From: Pseudonocardia nigra
Lineage (GTDB): Bacteria > Actinomycetota > Actinomycetes > Mycobacteriales > Pseudonocardiaceae
Direction of reading: 5' to 3'
Length of the DNA stretch: 39,653 nucleotides
NCBI RefSeq assembly: GCF_019396355.1
Contig: NZ_JAHKRK010000050.1
Coordinates: forward strand, 1-39,653
Made by a program: the position numbers and the translations under genes. Shown in pieces: positions 23,642 to 32,694 of the stretch (its first letter is position 1; the number at the start of each line of letters is the position of its first letter). The notes under the pieces were generated by a model. That model saw nothing but the letters and a program-made list of their open reading frames with translations, ran no database searches and was not told the origin of the DNA.

Positions 23642-24709
23642 TCAGCGGGGCGTCGGTGTCGGCGCGTGGCCGGCGAGGAAGGCGTCCAGCTCCTGCCAGG
23701 TCGTGGTGCGGGCATCCCGGCCGGTGAGCACCCCGAGGTGCCCGCCGGGGGCGGTCGTGAACCGGACCTCCGGTGCCCCGGTCAGCAGGCCGGTGAGCTT
23801 CTGCACCGCGCGCAGCGGGGCGATCACGTCGCTGCGGCCGGCCACCACGAGGGTGCGGACGTCGACCGCCGCGAGCGGGATCGAGCGCCCGCCGAGCGCG
23901 AGCTTGCCGTCGGCCAGGTCGTTGTTGCGCAGCAGCAGGTGGAAGATCTGCCCGAACACCCGGCCCGGGTAGCCGTGCATGTTGTTCATGAGGTGGTCGA
24001 CGGCCTCGACCTGGGCGAGGAAGTCGCGGTCGTCGAACCGCGACAGCAGCGTGAGCGGCCGCGTCACGAGCCGGTCGACGGCCGTCAGGTGGAACACCGC
24101 GCTCACCACCGGCGGCGGGAAGCTCCCGACCGCCTGGTAGACGGCCGACAGCGGGCCGCCCGCGAGCGTCGCGAGCGGCCGCAGCGGCGCCACGAGCGGG
24201 ACCGCCGAGATGTCGACCGGGCTCCCGATCACGGTCAGCGTCTGCACCGGCAGCGGCGCGCCCGCCTCGACCGCCGCCGCGACGGCCAGCGTGCAGAAGA
24301 TCCCGGCGAGCGACCAGCCGAGCAGGTGCACGCCCCCGCCGCCGGTGTCCTCGGCGACGGCCCGCGCCGCCCACGGCACCACGTCGTCCACCCAGTGCTC
24401 CATGCCCAGGCGGCGGTCGGCGAACGAGATCGGGCCGTGGTCGACGAGGTGGACGGTGCGACCGGTGCGGAGCAGGTGCTCGATGAGCGAGCAGCCGCGG
24501 CGCAGGTCGTAGGCGAAGTCGGGCGCCCCGAGCGGTGGGACCAGCAGCACCGGCGGCCCGTCGGCGGGCGCGACGCCCTGGATCGGGCGGTAGCGGTACA
24601 GCGTGCCGCTCGTCCCCATGTCGATCCGGTCGCGGGGCATCCGCCGCAGGTCGGCGACACCGCCGTGGGCCTTGTCCCACAGGTTCGCCACGCCGGCCGA
24701 CAGGTCCAC
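23642..24709 (-). CDS. PhaC-like alpha/beta-fold hydrolase
   Basis: The 355-residue protein shows PVLLVPPLGAPDFAYDLRRG and the segment VHLVDHGPISFADRRLGMEH (as in class III PHA synthases). It also has HLLGWSLAGIF where PhaC would have a Cys nucleophile in GXCXG, and DHLMNNMHGYPGRVF, TLVVAGRSDVIAP (Asp) and PGGHLGVLTGR (His). With Ser in place of Cys it is probably a hydrolase or depolymerase-like enzyme rather than a polymerising synthase. It lies divergent to the acyl-CoA dehydrogenase gene. The start at 24709 is a GTG. Substrate is unknown; polyester or acyl-CoA esters are candidates. Confidence 0.78.
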   Translation of the reverse strand: MDLSAGVANLWDKAHGGVADLRRMPRDRIDMGTSGTLYRYRPIQGVAPADGPPVLLVPPLGAPDFAYDLRRGCSLIEHLLRTGRTVHLVDHGPISFADRRLGMEHWVDDVVPWAARAVAEDTGGGGVHLLGWSLAGIFCTLAVAAAVEAGAPLPVQTLTVIGSPVDISAVPLVAPLRPLATLAGGPLSAVYQAVGSFPPPVVSAVFHLTAVDRLVTRPLTLLSRFDDRDFLAQVEAVDHLMNNMHGYPGRVFGQIFHLLLRNNDLADGKLALGGRSIPLAAVDVRTLVVAGRSDVIAPLRAVQKLTGLLTGAPEVRFTTAPGGHLGVLTGRDARTTTWQELDAFLAGHAPTPTPR

Positions 24710-24772
24710 GGCGACGGACGCTACCGACCGGGTTGCGCCCCGGAGCGCCTCGGGGGCGCGGACGTTCCGAAG

Positions 24773-24786
24773 TTACCCGCGAGTAT
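24773..24786. promoter_or_regulatory. Palindromic operator candidate TTACCCGCGAGTAT
   Basis: The core TACCCGCGAGTA is a near-perfect palindrome (10 of 12). It lies 15 bp upstream of the acyl-CoA dehydrogenase ATG and between two divergent lipid genes, a place and form typical of TetR-family operators. No regulator gene is adjacent. Confidence 0.4.
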
Positions 24787-24800
24787 GTGAGACTGCGCCG

Positions 24801-25946
24801 ATGCAGCGGGACATCTTCGAGGCCGAGCACGACGCCTTCCGGGACCTGGCGCGCACGTTCATCGCCAACGAGGTGACGCCCCACCACGACCAGTGGGAGC
24901 GCGACGGACAGGTCAGCCGCGAGGTCTGGCAGGCGGCGGGCAAGGCCGGCCTGCTCGGCATGGACGTGCCCGAGGAGTACGGCGGCGGCGGCGTGCCGGA
25001 CTTCCGCTACAACGCGGTGCTGCTGGAGGAGCTCACCCGGGCCGGGGCGAGCGGGATCGGTTTCCCCCTGCAGAACGACGTGGTGGCGCCCTACCTGCTC
25101 CGGCTGTGCACCGACGAGCAGAAGCAGCGCTGGCTGCCCGGCTTCTGCTCGGGCGAGACGATCACCGCGATCGCCATGACCGAGCCGGGCACCGGCTCGG
25201 ACCTGCAGGGCATCCGGACGAGCGCGCGCCAGGAGCCGGGCGGGGACTGGATCCTCAACGGGTCGAAGACCTTCATCACCAACGGGATCATGGCCGACCT
25301 CGTGATCGTCGTGGCGAAGACCGACCCGGACGCCGGCAGCCGCGGCTTCAGCCTGCTCGTGGTGGAGCGCGGGATGCCGGGCTTCGAGCGCGGCAGGCGG
25401 CTGGAGAAGGTCGGCATGAAGGCGCAGGACACTGCGGAGCTGTCGTTCACCGACGTCCGCGTGCCCGCCGCGAACGTGCTCGGCGAGGTGGGCGGCGGCC
25501 TGATCCACCTCATGCAGAACCTGGCGCAGGAGCGACTCTCGATCGCCGTGGGCAGCGCGGCGGGGGCAGCGAGGGCGCTGGAGCTGACCGTGGCGTACAC
25601 GAAGGAGCGAGCGGCATTCGGCAGGCCGGTCGCCACCTTCCAGAACACCCGCTTCGAGCTCGCCGAGATGGACACCGAGGTCAGTGTGACGCAGGCCTTC
25701 GTGGACCGGTGCATCACCGAGCACGTCGCCGGCGCGCTGTCGGTGCCGGACGCGGCCAAGGCCAAGTGGTGGGCCAGCGATGTGCAGAAGCGCGTGGTGG
25801 ACCGCTGCGTCCAGCTGCACGGCGGGTACGGCTACATGCTCGAGTACCCGATCGCGAAGGCGTTCGTCGACTCCCGGGTGCAGGCCATCTACGGCGGCAC
25901 CAACGAGATCATGAAGGAGATCATCGGGCGGTCACTCCTCGGATAG
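24801..25946 (+). CDS. Acyl-CoA dehydrogenase
   Basis: The 381-residue protein carries the family's full set: N-terminal helical domain FRDLARTFIANEVTPHHDQW, GLLGMDVPEEYGGGGVPDF, FAD/substrate loop ITAIAMTEPGTGSDLQGI, WILNGSKTFITNG, then YTKERAAFGRPVATFQNTRF and the C-terminal LHGGYGYMLEYPIAKAFVDS then YGGTNEIMKEIIGR. It oxidises an acyl-CoA to the 2-enoyl form with an electron-transfer flavoprotein. The YGGTNEI site has no obvious Glu immediately preceding, as in most of the short/medium-chain clade, so chain length is not set. ATG 24801 follows a palindrome. Confidence 0.93.
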   Translation: MQRDIFEAEHDAFRDLARTFIANEVTPHHDQWERDGQVSREVWQAAGKAGLLGMDVPEEYGGGGVPDFRYNAVLLEELTRAGASGIGFPLQNDVVAPYLLRLCTDEQKQRWLPGFCSGETITAIAMTEPGTGSDLQGIRTSARQEPGGDWILNGSKTFITNGIMADLVIVVAKTDPDAGSRGFSLLVVERGMPGFERGRRLEKVGMKAQDTAELSFTDVRVPAANVLGEVGGGLIHLMQNLAQERLSIAVGSAAGAARALELTVAYTKERAAFGRPVATFQNTRFELAEMDTEVSVTQAFVDRCITEHVAGALSVPDAAKAKWWASDVQKRVVDRCVQLHGGYGYMLEYPIAKAFVDSRVQAIYGGTNEIMKEIIGRSLLG

Positions 25947-25974
25947 GTTCCGGCTGAAACTCGGCCGTTCGGGG

Positions 25975-25980
25975 TATAAC
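25975..25980 (+). promoter_or_regulatory. -10 box TATAAC, leaderless start
   Basis: TATAAC ends five bases before ATG 25986, so transcription should begin at or next to the ATG. No Shine-Dalgarno sequence is present, consistent with a leaderless mRNA. A -35 box is not clear. Confidence 0.55.
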
Positions 25981-25985
25981 GCGCC

Positions 25986-26621
25986 ATGGCCTTCAGGTTG
26001 ACGCCGCACGAACGCGGCTTCTACCCCCTGTTCACCCGCGCGGCTGAGAACATCGTCCGCGCCGCCGACGAGCTTGCCGCCCTGGTGGCGGCCGAGCCGG
26101 CAGAGCGGCCGATCATCGCGAAGCGGGTGAAGGACGCGGAGAACGCGGGCGACGCGCTGACCCACGAGATCCTCGTCAAGCTCAACTCCACGTTCGTGAC
26201 GCCGTTCGACCGGGAGGACATCTACCGCCTCACCTCGTCCCTAGACGACGTGGTCGACCTGATGGAGGAGGCCGCCGACCGGATCGTGCTCTACCGGCTC
26301 GGCGATCTCCCCGCCGGCGTGCGCACCCAGGTCGCGGTGCTGCAGCGGGCTGCCGCGGCCACCGCGGAGGCGATGCCCCACCTGGCGACGATGGCGGAGC
26401 TGCGCGAGTACTGGGTGCACGTCAACTCGCTGGAGGACGAAGGCGACGTGGCCTACCGGGCGTTGCTGGGCGACCTGCTCGCGCCGCCCGATGACGCCCC
26501 GCCGGCCGACGTGCTCTCGGTCCTGAAGGTCAAGGAGGTCGTCGAGACGCTCGAGCAGGCGGCCGACGCGTTCGAGACGGTGGCCAACACCGTCGAGAGC
26601 ATCGCGGTGAAGGAGTCCTGA
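25986..26621 (+). CDS. DUF47 family (PhoU-like) Pit accessory protein
   Basis: The 211-residue helical protein has FYPLFTRAAENI, the conserved VKDAENAGDALTHEILVKLN, TPFDREDIYRLTSSLDDVVDLMEE and KEVVETLEQAADAFETVANTVESI. These are DUF47/PhoU-like motifs with acidic metal-binding clusters (E..D, D..E.AD). Such genes sit directly upstream of Pit-type phosphate transporters and are thought to regulate them. Here the stop TGA is followed at once by the GTG of the transporter gene. The start is probably leaderless. Confidence 0.93.
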   Translation: MAFRLTPHERGFYPLFTRAAENIVRAADELAALVAAEPAERPIIAKRVKDAENAGDALTHEILVKLNSTFVTPFDREDIYRLTSSLDDVVDLMEEAADRIVLYRLGDLPAGVRTQVAVLQRAAAATAEAMPHLATMAELREYWVHVNSLEDEGDVAYRALLGDLLAPPDDAPPADVLSVLKVKEVVETLEQAADAFETVANTVESIAVKES

Positions 26622-27617
26622 GTGGAACTCGCCACGATCATCGTGGTGATCGTGGTGGCGCTCGTGTTCGACTACACGAACGGCTTCCACGACGCGGCGA
26701 ACGCCATCGCCACCTCGATCGCGACCCGCGCCCTCACGCCGCGGGTCGCACTCGCCATGGCCGCAGTGATGAACCTGATCGGGGCGTTCCTCGGCACCGA
26801 GGTCGCCTCCACCGTCGGCAGCGGCATCATCGATGCGCCTCAGGGCATGTCGGGCCTGGTGGTCGTACTGGCCGCGCTGGTCGGCGCCATCACCTGGAAC
26901 CTGATCACCTGGTGGTTCGGGCTGCCCTCGTCGTCGTCGCACGCGCTGATCGGCGGCCTCGTCGGGGCCGCGCTCGCCTCTGCGGGCGGGGTGCAGTGGA
27001 ACGGGGTGCTCGAGAAGGTCGTGATCCCGATGGTCGTGTCGCCGGTGGTGGGGTTCGCTCTGGCCGCGCTGCTGATGACGACGATTCTGTGGATCTTCCG
27101 CAACCGCAGGCCGCACCGGCTGACCCGCGGCTTCCGCCACGCCCAGACGGTGTCCGCGGCCGCGATGGCGCTGGGCCACGGCCTCCAGGACGCCCAGAAG
27201 ACGATGGGCGTGATCGTGCTCGCGCTTGTGGTCGGCGGCTACCACCAGGGCTTCGAAGTCCCGTGGTGGGTCGTCGTGCTCGCCGCGGGCGCGCTGTCGG
27301 CGGGCACCTACGCCGGCGGCTGGCGGATCATGCGCACGCTCGGGCGTCGGATCATCGACCTCGACCCGCCGCGCGGCTTCGCGGCCGAGGCCACGGCGTC
27401 GGCGGTGCTCTACACCACCGCGTTCGCCTTCGCCGCACCGATCTCCACGACGCAGACGATCACGTCGTCGATCCTCGGCGTCGGCGCGACGAAGCGGCTG
27501 TCGGCGGTGCGCTGGGGCGTGGCGGGCAACATCGTGGTGGCCTGGGTGCTGACGATCCCGATGGCGGCACTGGCCGCGGCGCTCGCGTTCTGGGCGCTCC
27601 ACGCGCTGGCGGTCTGA
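26622..27617 (+). CDS. pit: Pit-family inorganic phosphate transporter
   Basis: The 331-residue protein has about ten membrane segments. The N-terminal signature VFDYTNGFHDAANAIAT and a second inverted repeat ALGHGLQDAQKTMGVIVLAL are the paired GxxxxxND/NxQ motifs of PiT carriers, and WFGLPSSSSHALIGGLVGAA is typical. It takes up phosphate with metal cations or protons. The GTG start directly abuts the DUF47 stop. The PPK2 gene converges with only 6 bp between stops, so the phosphate theme continues on the other strand. Confidence 0.95.
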   Translation: MELATIIVVIVVALVFDYTNGFHDAANAIATSIATRALTPRVALAMAAVMNLIGAFLGTEVASTVGSGIIDAPQGMSGLVVVLAALVGAITWNLITWWFGLPSSSSHALIGGLVGAALASAGGVQWNGVLEKVVIPMVVSPVVGFALAALLMTTILWIFRNRRPHRLTRGFRHAQTVSAAAMALGHGLQDAQKTMGVIVLALVVGGYHQGFEVPWWVVVLAAGALSAGTYAGGWRIMRTLGRRIIDLDPPRGFAAEATASAVLYTTAFAFAAPISTTQTITSSILGVGATKRLSAVRWGVAGNIVVAWVLTIPMAALAAALAFWALHALAV

Positions 27618-27623
27618 CCCCCG

Positions 27624-28469
27624 CTAGGCGATCACGCTCGCCGCGAGCCGGGCGCGCTCGGCGTCGACGTCGATGGTGGCCGGCGGGAACTTCGGGTCCA
27701 TCTCCCCCAGCGTCTCGGCCAGCAGCTGCGCGACGACCCAGTTGCGGTACCACTTGCGGTCCGACGGCACCACGTACCAGGGCGCGGCGTCGGTGTCGCA
27801 GTGCCGCAGCGCGTCGGCGTAGGCCTCCTGGTAGGCGGGCCACTTCGCCCGCGCGTCCAGGTCGCCCGGGTTGTACTTCCAGCGCTTGCCGGGGTTGTCC
27901 AGCCGGGCGAGCAGCCGCTCCGCCTGCTCCTTCGGCGAGATGTGCAGCATGCACTTGACGATCGTGACTCCGCGCGCGGCGAGGTCCGCCTCGAACGCGT
28001 TGATCTCGGCGTAGCGGCCGCCCCAGACCTCCTCCGGGACGAGGTCGTCGACCCGGGCGATGAGCACGTCCTCGTAGTGCGAACGGTCGAACACCCCGAT
28101 CTGCCCCGGCGCGGGGACGTGCGGGCGGATCCGCCAGAGGAAGTGCTGCTCGAGCTCCTCGGGGGTGGGCTTCTTGAACGAGGCGATCTGCAGCCCGAGG
28201 GGGTTCATCAGCCCGGCGACGTGCCGGATCGCCCCGCCCTTGCCGGAGGTGTCCATCCCCTGCAGGACGAGCAGGACCGACCGGGTGCCCCCGCCGGTCG
28301 CCTCGGCGTAGAGGGCTTCCTGCAGGTCGTCGAGCCTGTCGTCGAGGGCGCGCATGGCCTCGGCGGCCGCCGCCTTGTCCTGCGGGCCGATGGGCGTGCC
28401 CCGGGGGTCGAGGGCGGCCAGGTCGGGATCGGCGGCCACCCGGAAAGTCTCGCGTGCGGTGCTCCCCAT
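27624..28469 (-). CDS. ppk2: PPK2-family polyphosphate:nucleotide phosphotransferase
   Basis: The 281-residue, single-domain protein has Walker A LQGMDTSGKGGAIRHV (about 69-84), KPTPEELEQHFLWRIRPHVP, the Walker B region IGVFDRSHYEDVLIARV, the lid MLHISPKEQAERLLARLDNP then GKRWKYNPGDL, and PWYVVPSDRKWYRNW. These are the complete PPK2 signature of the TIGR03709-type group. It uses polyphosphate to phosphorylate nucleotides, or the reverse; class cannot be set with certainty. ATG 28469 (GSTARETFRV) was chosen, as an upstream extension is not conserved-looking. It converges on the Pit operon. Confidence 0.92.
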   Translation of the reverse strand: MGSTARETFRVAADPDLAALDPRGTPIGPQDKAAAAEAMRALDDRLDDLQEALYAEATGGGTRSVLLVLQGMDTSGKGGAIRHVAGLMNPLGLQIASFKKPTPEELEQHFLWRIRPHVPAPGQIGVFDRSHYEDVLIARVDDLVPEEVWGGRYAEINAFEADLAARGVTIVKCMLHISPKEQAERLLARLDNPGKRWKYNPGDLDARAKWPAYQEAYADALRHCDTDAAPWYVVPSDRKWYRNWVVAQLLAETLGEMDPKFPPATIDVDAERARLAASVIA

Positions 28470-28774
28470 CCCGCCGACCCTAACCGCGCTGGCAGCGTGG
28501 TGCCGCGCGGCGAACACATGCGCCGGGGGCCGTCTCCGTCATCGCCGGATCGAAGCTACACGTGGTGGTGCCTCCCGGGCCCGCGGCCGCGCGGCGTGCG
28601 GGCCCGGGGGCTGCCGACGAGTGGGTGCATCTCGGCGCCGCGGGGTAGCCGATGGCGTCCGGGCCGGAACCACCGCTTGATCCACGCCAAGAGTGCAGCC
28701 ACTCCGGCTACGGTTGTTCGGTCTCGACCGAGGAGGCAGGGACGATCGCGGGGATCCCATGGGGAGGGATCTGG
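28470..28774. other. 305-bp gap with one strong hairpin
   Basis: The gap lies between the divergent PPK2 and regulator genes. It holds CCCGGGCCCGC (28574-28584), perfectly paired with 28598-28608 around a 13-base loop. The ribosome site GGGAGG of the regulator is at 28762-28767. No small gene, tRNA or clear -10/-35 pair was seen. Confidence 0.5.
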
Positions 28775-30019
28775 GTGGAGCCGAACCGACAGCTGCGGGC
28801 CGCGCGAGGGGCGCACCCGTCGGCCCGTACGCCCGGCCACCCGCTCAGCCGTGGCGAGCTGGCCGAACTGATGGCCGCTGAGATCTACCGGCGCACCGGC
28901 CGCGTGGCACCCGTGGACGCCCATTACGTGGCCAAGCTGGAGCGCGGCGCGATCCGCTGGCCCGGCGAGGAGTACCGGGCAGCGCTGCGCGCCGTTCTCG
29001 GCATCGACACCGACGCCGTGCTCGGCTTCCATCCGCCCGCCCATGCCAACAGCGGCGGCGCTTCCCTGCCACCCGCCTACGTCCCCGACGGGCTGCTGGA
29101 GCTGGCCGCCCGCGCGGAGGTGTCCGACGTCGGCGCCGCGGCGGTGGAGTCGTTGGAGGAGGTCGCCGAGCTGCTCGCGCGGGCCTATGCGAGCACGCCC
29201 CCGAACGAGCTGCTGGTGCAGGTGCGCCGCCGCGCCGCAGAGGTGTCGGCGCTGCTGGACCGGCGCACCACGCTGGCTCAACGGCGGCGCCTGCTCGTCA
29301 CCGGTGGGTGGCTGGCGTTGCTGGGCGCCACGGTGCTCGTCGACCTGGGTGAGCGGGCCGGCGCGGCGGCGGCCCGCGCGTCCGCGGCGTCCCTGGGACG
29401 GGAGACCGAGCACCCCGAGCTGGTTGCGTGGGCGGTGGAGGTCGCGACCTGGACCGCGCTGATCGACCAGGACTGGCCGCGCGCGGCCCGGCTTGCCGCC
29501 CAGGGTGAGGCGCTCGCCCCGACCGGTACGTCAGCTGCAGTGCAGTTGTCCGCCCAGCGGGCCCGCGCCGCGGCCCGGCTCGGCGACGGCGCGACGGTGC
29601 GCGCGGGGCTAGCGCGGGCGGAGGCGGGTGTGGACCACCAGTGCGGCGGCCGCCCACGTGATCACCATTTCGTGTTCGACGGGCGCAAGCTCGACGGTTA
29701 CACCGCCACGTCGCTGGCCTGGCTCGGTGACCCCGCGGGCGAGCACGTGGCCCGCGAGGTCGCCGCCCGCTACGCGGATGGACCGGCCCGGCGGCTGGCC
29801 ACCGCCCGCGTCGACCTGGGGCTGATCCTGGCCCGCGACGGGCGCCCGGACGAGGCCGCGCACCTGGGCATGCTCGCCGCGGACTCCGGCCGGTTGGTGC
29901 CGTCGAACGCCTGGCGCGTGGCGGAGCTGGATGACGTGCTGGCCGACCACCGCGACGTCGCCGAGGTCGCGGAGCTGCACGAGCGCGTGCGGGGCGCGCG
30001 GTCACGACAGGGGCCCTGA
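28775..30019 (+). CDS. XRE-type HTH regulator with TPR-like C-terminal region
   Basis: The 414-residue protein has an N-terminal HTH domain (about 1-75: VEPNRQLRAAR, PLSRGELAELMAAEIYRR, YVAKLERGAIRWP, YRAALRAVLGI), the pattern found in many Streptomyces and Pseudonocardia regulators. An alanine-rich helical region follows (about 100-400), probably TPR-like repeats (LAWAVEVATWTAL, ARLAAQGEALAP, VRAGLARAEAGV). GTG 28775 was chosen for its GGGAGG ribosome site 7 bases upstream. These proteins may sense a ligand or peptide; the target is unknown. A hairpin (30046-30068) ends it against the convergent Uma2 gene. Confidence 0.83.
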   Translation: MEPNRQLRAARGAHPSARTPGHPLSRGELAELMAAEIYRRTGRVAPVDAHYVAKLERGAIRWPGEEYRAALRAVLGIDTDAVLGFHPPAHANSGGASLPPAYVPDGLLELAARAEVSDVGAAAVESLEEVAELLARAYASTPPNELLVQVRRRAAEVSALLDRRTTLAQRRRLLVTGGWLALLGATVLVDLGERAGAAAARASAASLGRETEHPELVAWAVEVATWTALIDQDWPRAARLAAQGEALAPTGTSAAVQLSAQRARAAARLGDGATVRAGLARAEAGVDHQCGGRPRDHHFVFDGRKLDGYTATSLAWLGDPAGEHVAREVAARYADGPARRLATARVDLGLILARDGRPDEAAHLGMLAADSGRLVPSNAWRVAELDDVLADHRDVAEVAELHERVRGARSRQGP

Positions 30020-30045
30020 GCGACGGGAACGTGGGGGAACACCGA

Positions 30046-30068
30046 GGCGAACGCCCTGGCCGTTCGCC
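30046..30068. terminator. Hairpin between convergent genes
   Basis: GGCGAACG (30046-30053) pairs perfectly with CGTTCGCC (30061-30068) around a 7-base loop. It lies between the stop of the regulator (30019) and the stop of the Uma2 gene (30080), and could serve both. Confidence 0.6.
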
Positions 30069-30079
30069 CGTGGCCTGCC

Positions 30080-30679
30080 CTACGCCGTGGCCGCCGGGCT
30101 GCCCGCCTCCGGCTGGGCCTCAGTGGCCGCGCGCAGGTCGATCTCCAGCACGAACGGTTCCTCGATGCGCAGCGGCCGGTCCCCGCCCGCCTCCGCGTAC
30201 TCGTGGTACCGCCCGCCGATGATGAGCTCCGCGACGGCGAACGGGACGTCGTGGTCGATCAGCAGCGAGTACGGGATGCGGCTGCGGGCGTAGAGCTGCG
30301 GTTTGAACATGCGGTCGGCGGCCCCGTGGTCGCGGCCGACGACCTCGATCACCATCAGCGCCGCGGTGCCGTCGAGCACCCGGGCGGCCGAGTCCTCCGG
30401 GGTGTCCCCGGTGAGGTCCTCCCCCGCCGCCGTGACGACCAGGTCGGGCACCAGCACGCAGTCCGGTCCGAGGCGCAGCGGCACCGGGCCGACGACGCGC
30501 AGGCCCTCGGGGAGCGCGGCCGCCACGGCCTTCCGCACCCGGTCCACGACAGCGGCCCGCCGTTCGGTGACGTGCGGCCCGACGAGCAGGGTGCCGTCCA
30601 CCACCTCGACGCGGCCGTCGTGGGCCAGTGCGAGGTAGGCGTCCTCGGTCCAGGGCCCCTCGTGGTCGAACACGTCCAC
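30080..30679 (-). CDS. Uma2-family (PD-(D/E)XK-like) protein
   Basis: The 199-residue protein has the Uma2 (DUF820) layout: WTEDAYLALAHDGRVEVVDGTLL, the PD motif VLVPDLVVTA and MVIEVVGRDHGAADRMFKPQLYA, where an E-x-K-like site would include Glu and the following K. IPYSLLID and PLRIEEPFVLEIDL follow. The fold is that of restriction-type nucleases, and Uma2 genes are very numerous in cyanobacteria and actinobacteria, but the biological role is not known. GTG 30679 has GAGAGG upstream. There is no partner gene and no sign of a restriction-modification system nearby. Confidence 0.88.
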   Translation of the reverse strand: MDVFDHEGPWTEDAYLALAHDGRVEVVDGTLLVGPHVTERRAAVVDRVRKAVAAALPEGLRVVGPVPLRLGPDCVLVPDLVVTAAGEDLTGDTPEDSAARVLDGTAALMVIEVVGRDHGAADRMFKPQLYARSRIPYSLLIDHDVPFAVAELIIGGRYHEYAEAGGDRPLRIEEPFVLEIDLRAATEAQPEAGSPAATA

Positions 30680-30748
30680 AGCAGGCCACCTCTCACGTCG
30701 TCGCAGGCCATCGGCGGGGACATGGTGACATGCGACACCGGCCAGGTC

Positions 30749-31591
30749 TCAGGACGTCCTGGAGTGCCCCCCGATCGGGACGACGAGCGGCGTGCCGGCC
30801 ACCGGGTCCGGGATCACGCGCGCCGCGAGCCCGAACACCTCGGCGAGCAGTGGCTCGGTGATCACCTCGGCCGGCTCCCCCGCCGCGACGATGCTGCCCT
30901 CGCGCATCGCGACCAGCCGGTCGGCGTAGCGGGCCGCGAGGTTGAGGTCGTGCAGCACCATGACGACCGTGCGGCCGGCCTCGGAGTGCAGTCGCCGGAC
31001 GAGCTCCAGGACGTCGACCTGGTGGGCCAGGTCGAGGAACGTGGTGGGCTCGTCGAGCAGGAGCAGGTCGGTGCCCTGGGCGAGCGCCATGGAGATCCAG
31101 GCGCGCTGGCGCTGCCCGCCGGACAGCTCGTCGACGGGGCGCTCGGCGAGGTCGGAGATCCCGGTCCACTCCAGCGCCTGCGCGACGGCGTCCTCGTCGT
31201 CGGCCGACCACTGCCGGTACCAGGCCTGGTGCGGGTGCCTGCCGCGGGCCACCAGGTCGCCCACGGTAAGGCCTTCCGGCGCTGTCGGCGCCTGGGGCAG
31301 CAGCCCGAGCACCTTCGCGACCTCGCGGGTGGGGATCCGGTCGATCCGCTTGCCGTCGAGCAGCACCTGGCCGCCGGAGGGCTTGAGCAGCCGGCCCAGC
31401 GCCCGCAACAAGGTGGACTTACCGCACCCGTTCGGGCCGATGACGGCGGTGATCGTGCCCGCGACGACGTCGAGGTCCAGCCCGTCGACCACGGTGCGCT
31501 CGCCGTAGCCCAGCCGCACCTCCTCGGCGCGCAGCCGGACGGTCGGGGCTTCCTGGGCCGGCACGGCGGTCTCCACGTCGGTCTGGGTCAT
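30749..31591 (-). CDS. Ferric-siderophore ABC transporter, ATPase (FecE/FepC-like)
   Basis: The 280-residue ATPase has Walker [11 protein letters not shown] (51-60), [11 protein letters not shown]-loop, signature [20 protein letters not shown], Walker [17 protein letters not shown] and [21 protein letters not shown]-loop. This is typical of the FecCD-associated group (iron-siderophore, vitamin B12, heme). Its ATG overlaps the stop of the permease gene by four bases, so the three genes are one operon. No binding-protein gene is in the operon; it must be encoded elsewhere. Confidence 0.93.
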   Translation of the reverse strand: MTQTDVETAVPAQEAPTVRLRAEEVRLGYGERTVVDGLDLDVVAGTITAVIGPNGCGKSTLLRALGRLLKPSGGQVLLDGKRIDRIPTREVAKVLGLLPQAPTAPEGLTVGDLVARGRHPHQAWYRQWSADDEDAVAQALEWTGISDLAERPVDELSGGQRQRAWISMALAQGTDLLLLDEPTTFLDLAHQVDVLELVRRLHSEAGRTVVMVLHDLNLAARYADRLVAMREGSIVAAGEPAEVITEPLLAEVFGLAARVIPDPVAGTPLVVPIGGHSRTS

Positions 31592-32694
31592 GCGCGGGCC
31601 CTCCGGCCGTGACGGGCGAGCAGGAACAGCAGGTACGGCGCACCGAGCACCGCCGTGACGATCCCGACGGGCAGCTCGGTGGCCCCGAACGCGCTACGGG
31701 CGATGAGGTCGGCGACGACGGTGAGGGAAGCCCCGATCACCAGTGACGCGGCGATCGGGGGCCGGGCCGACCCGACCAGCCGCAGGGCGATCTGGGGCGC
31801 CACCAGCGCCACGAACGCGATCGGGCCCGCGGCCGCCGTGGCGACCGAGGCCAGCCCGACGGCCACGAACAGCAGACCGGTGCGCGCGCGGTCGACCGGA
31901 ATGCCCAGCCCGCGTGCGGTGTCGTCGCCGAACTGCAGGCCGCCCAGCACGTGGGCGAGCAGGAGCGCGGCGGGCACCAGGACCGCGAGCGCCACCGCCA
32001 CCGGTACGACGTGCTCCCAGCCGCGGGCGTTGAGGCTGCCGTTGAGCCAGACGTAGGCGCGGGCGGCCTCGAACACCTCGGCCACCACGAGCAGCCAGTG
32101 CACGACCGCGATCAGCATCGCGTGGATGCCGATGCCGACCAGCACCAGCCGGAAGCCCTGCACCCCGCGCCGCCAGGCCAGCAGGTAGATCGCGGTGGCG
32201 GTGACCAGTCCGCCGACCAGCGCGGCGACCGGCAGCCCGGCCGCGGCGAAGACCGCCCCGACGGTGCCGAACCCGCCGCCGAGCACGATCACGAACACGG
32301 CGGCGGCGCTGGCGCCCGCGGTGAAGCCGATGAGGTCGGGGCTCGCCAGCGGGTTGCGGGCGATCGACTGGGTGATCGCCCCCGCGACGGCGAGCGCGGC
32401 CCCGACGAGCGCGCCGGTGAGCGACCGGGGCAGCCGCAGCTCCAGGATGATGAACTGCTGGGCCTGCTCGCCGCCGCCGAGGAGCACCGCGAGCACCTCG
32501 CCGACGCTGATCGGGAACTCGCCGCGGCCGATGTTGACCGCCATCGCGAGCACCAGCACCGCGGTGCCGATCGCCAGTACGAGTACCGAGCGCGGCCGCC
32601 ACACGACCGAGAACCGCCCGAGCCGCAGCGCCGGGCGGCCCGCCACGCGCATCGGCGGGCGACGCGGCGACGCCGGCTTGTCGAGGACGGCCAT
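31588..32694 (-). CDS. FecCD-family iron-siderophore permease
   Basis: The 368-residue protein has a proline- and arginine-rich cytoplasmic start, then about ten helices. Typical FecCD sequences are [80 protein letters not shown] and [20 protein letters not shown]. It forms a heterodimer with the preceding permease. ATG 32694 overlaps the stop of that gene (ATGA). The last segment (APYLLFLL) should carry the coupling helix contacts. The substrate is probably a ferric siderophore, as the upstream iron box suggests. Confidence 0.93.
   Translation of the reverse strand: MAVLDKPASPRRPPMRVAGRPALRLGRFSVVWRPRSVLVLAIGTAVLVLAMAVNIGRGEFPISVGEVLAVLLGGGEQAQQFIILELRLPRSLTGALVGAALAVAGAITQSIARNPLASPDLIGFTAGASAAAVFVIVLGGGFGTVGAVFAAAGLPVAALVGGLVTATAIYLLAWRRGVQGFRLVLVGIGIHAMLIAVVHWLLVVAEVFEAARAYVWLNGSLNARGWEHVVPVAVALAVLVPAALLLAHVLGGLQFGDDTARGLGIPVDRARTGLLFVAVGLASVATAAAGPIAFVALVAPQIALRLVGSARPPIAASLVIGASLTVVADLIARSAFGATELPVGIVTAVLGAPYLLFLLARHGRRARA

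Noticed and set aside
28550..28590. tRNA-like T-loop (CTTCGATCC)
   Set aside because: The flanking bases do not pair to form a T stem and no anticodon or acceptor arm can be drawn.
30080..30679. Uma2 gene as part of a defence system
   Set aside because: No methyltransferase, toxin, or other defence gene is near, and Uma2 genes are scattered widely.
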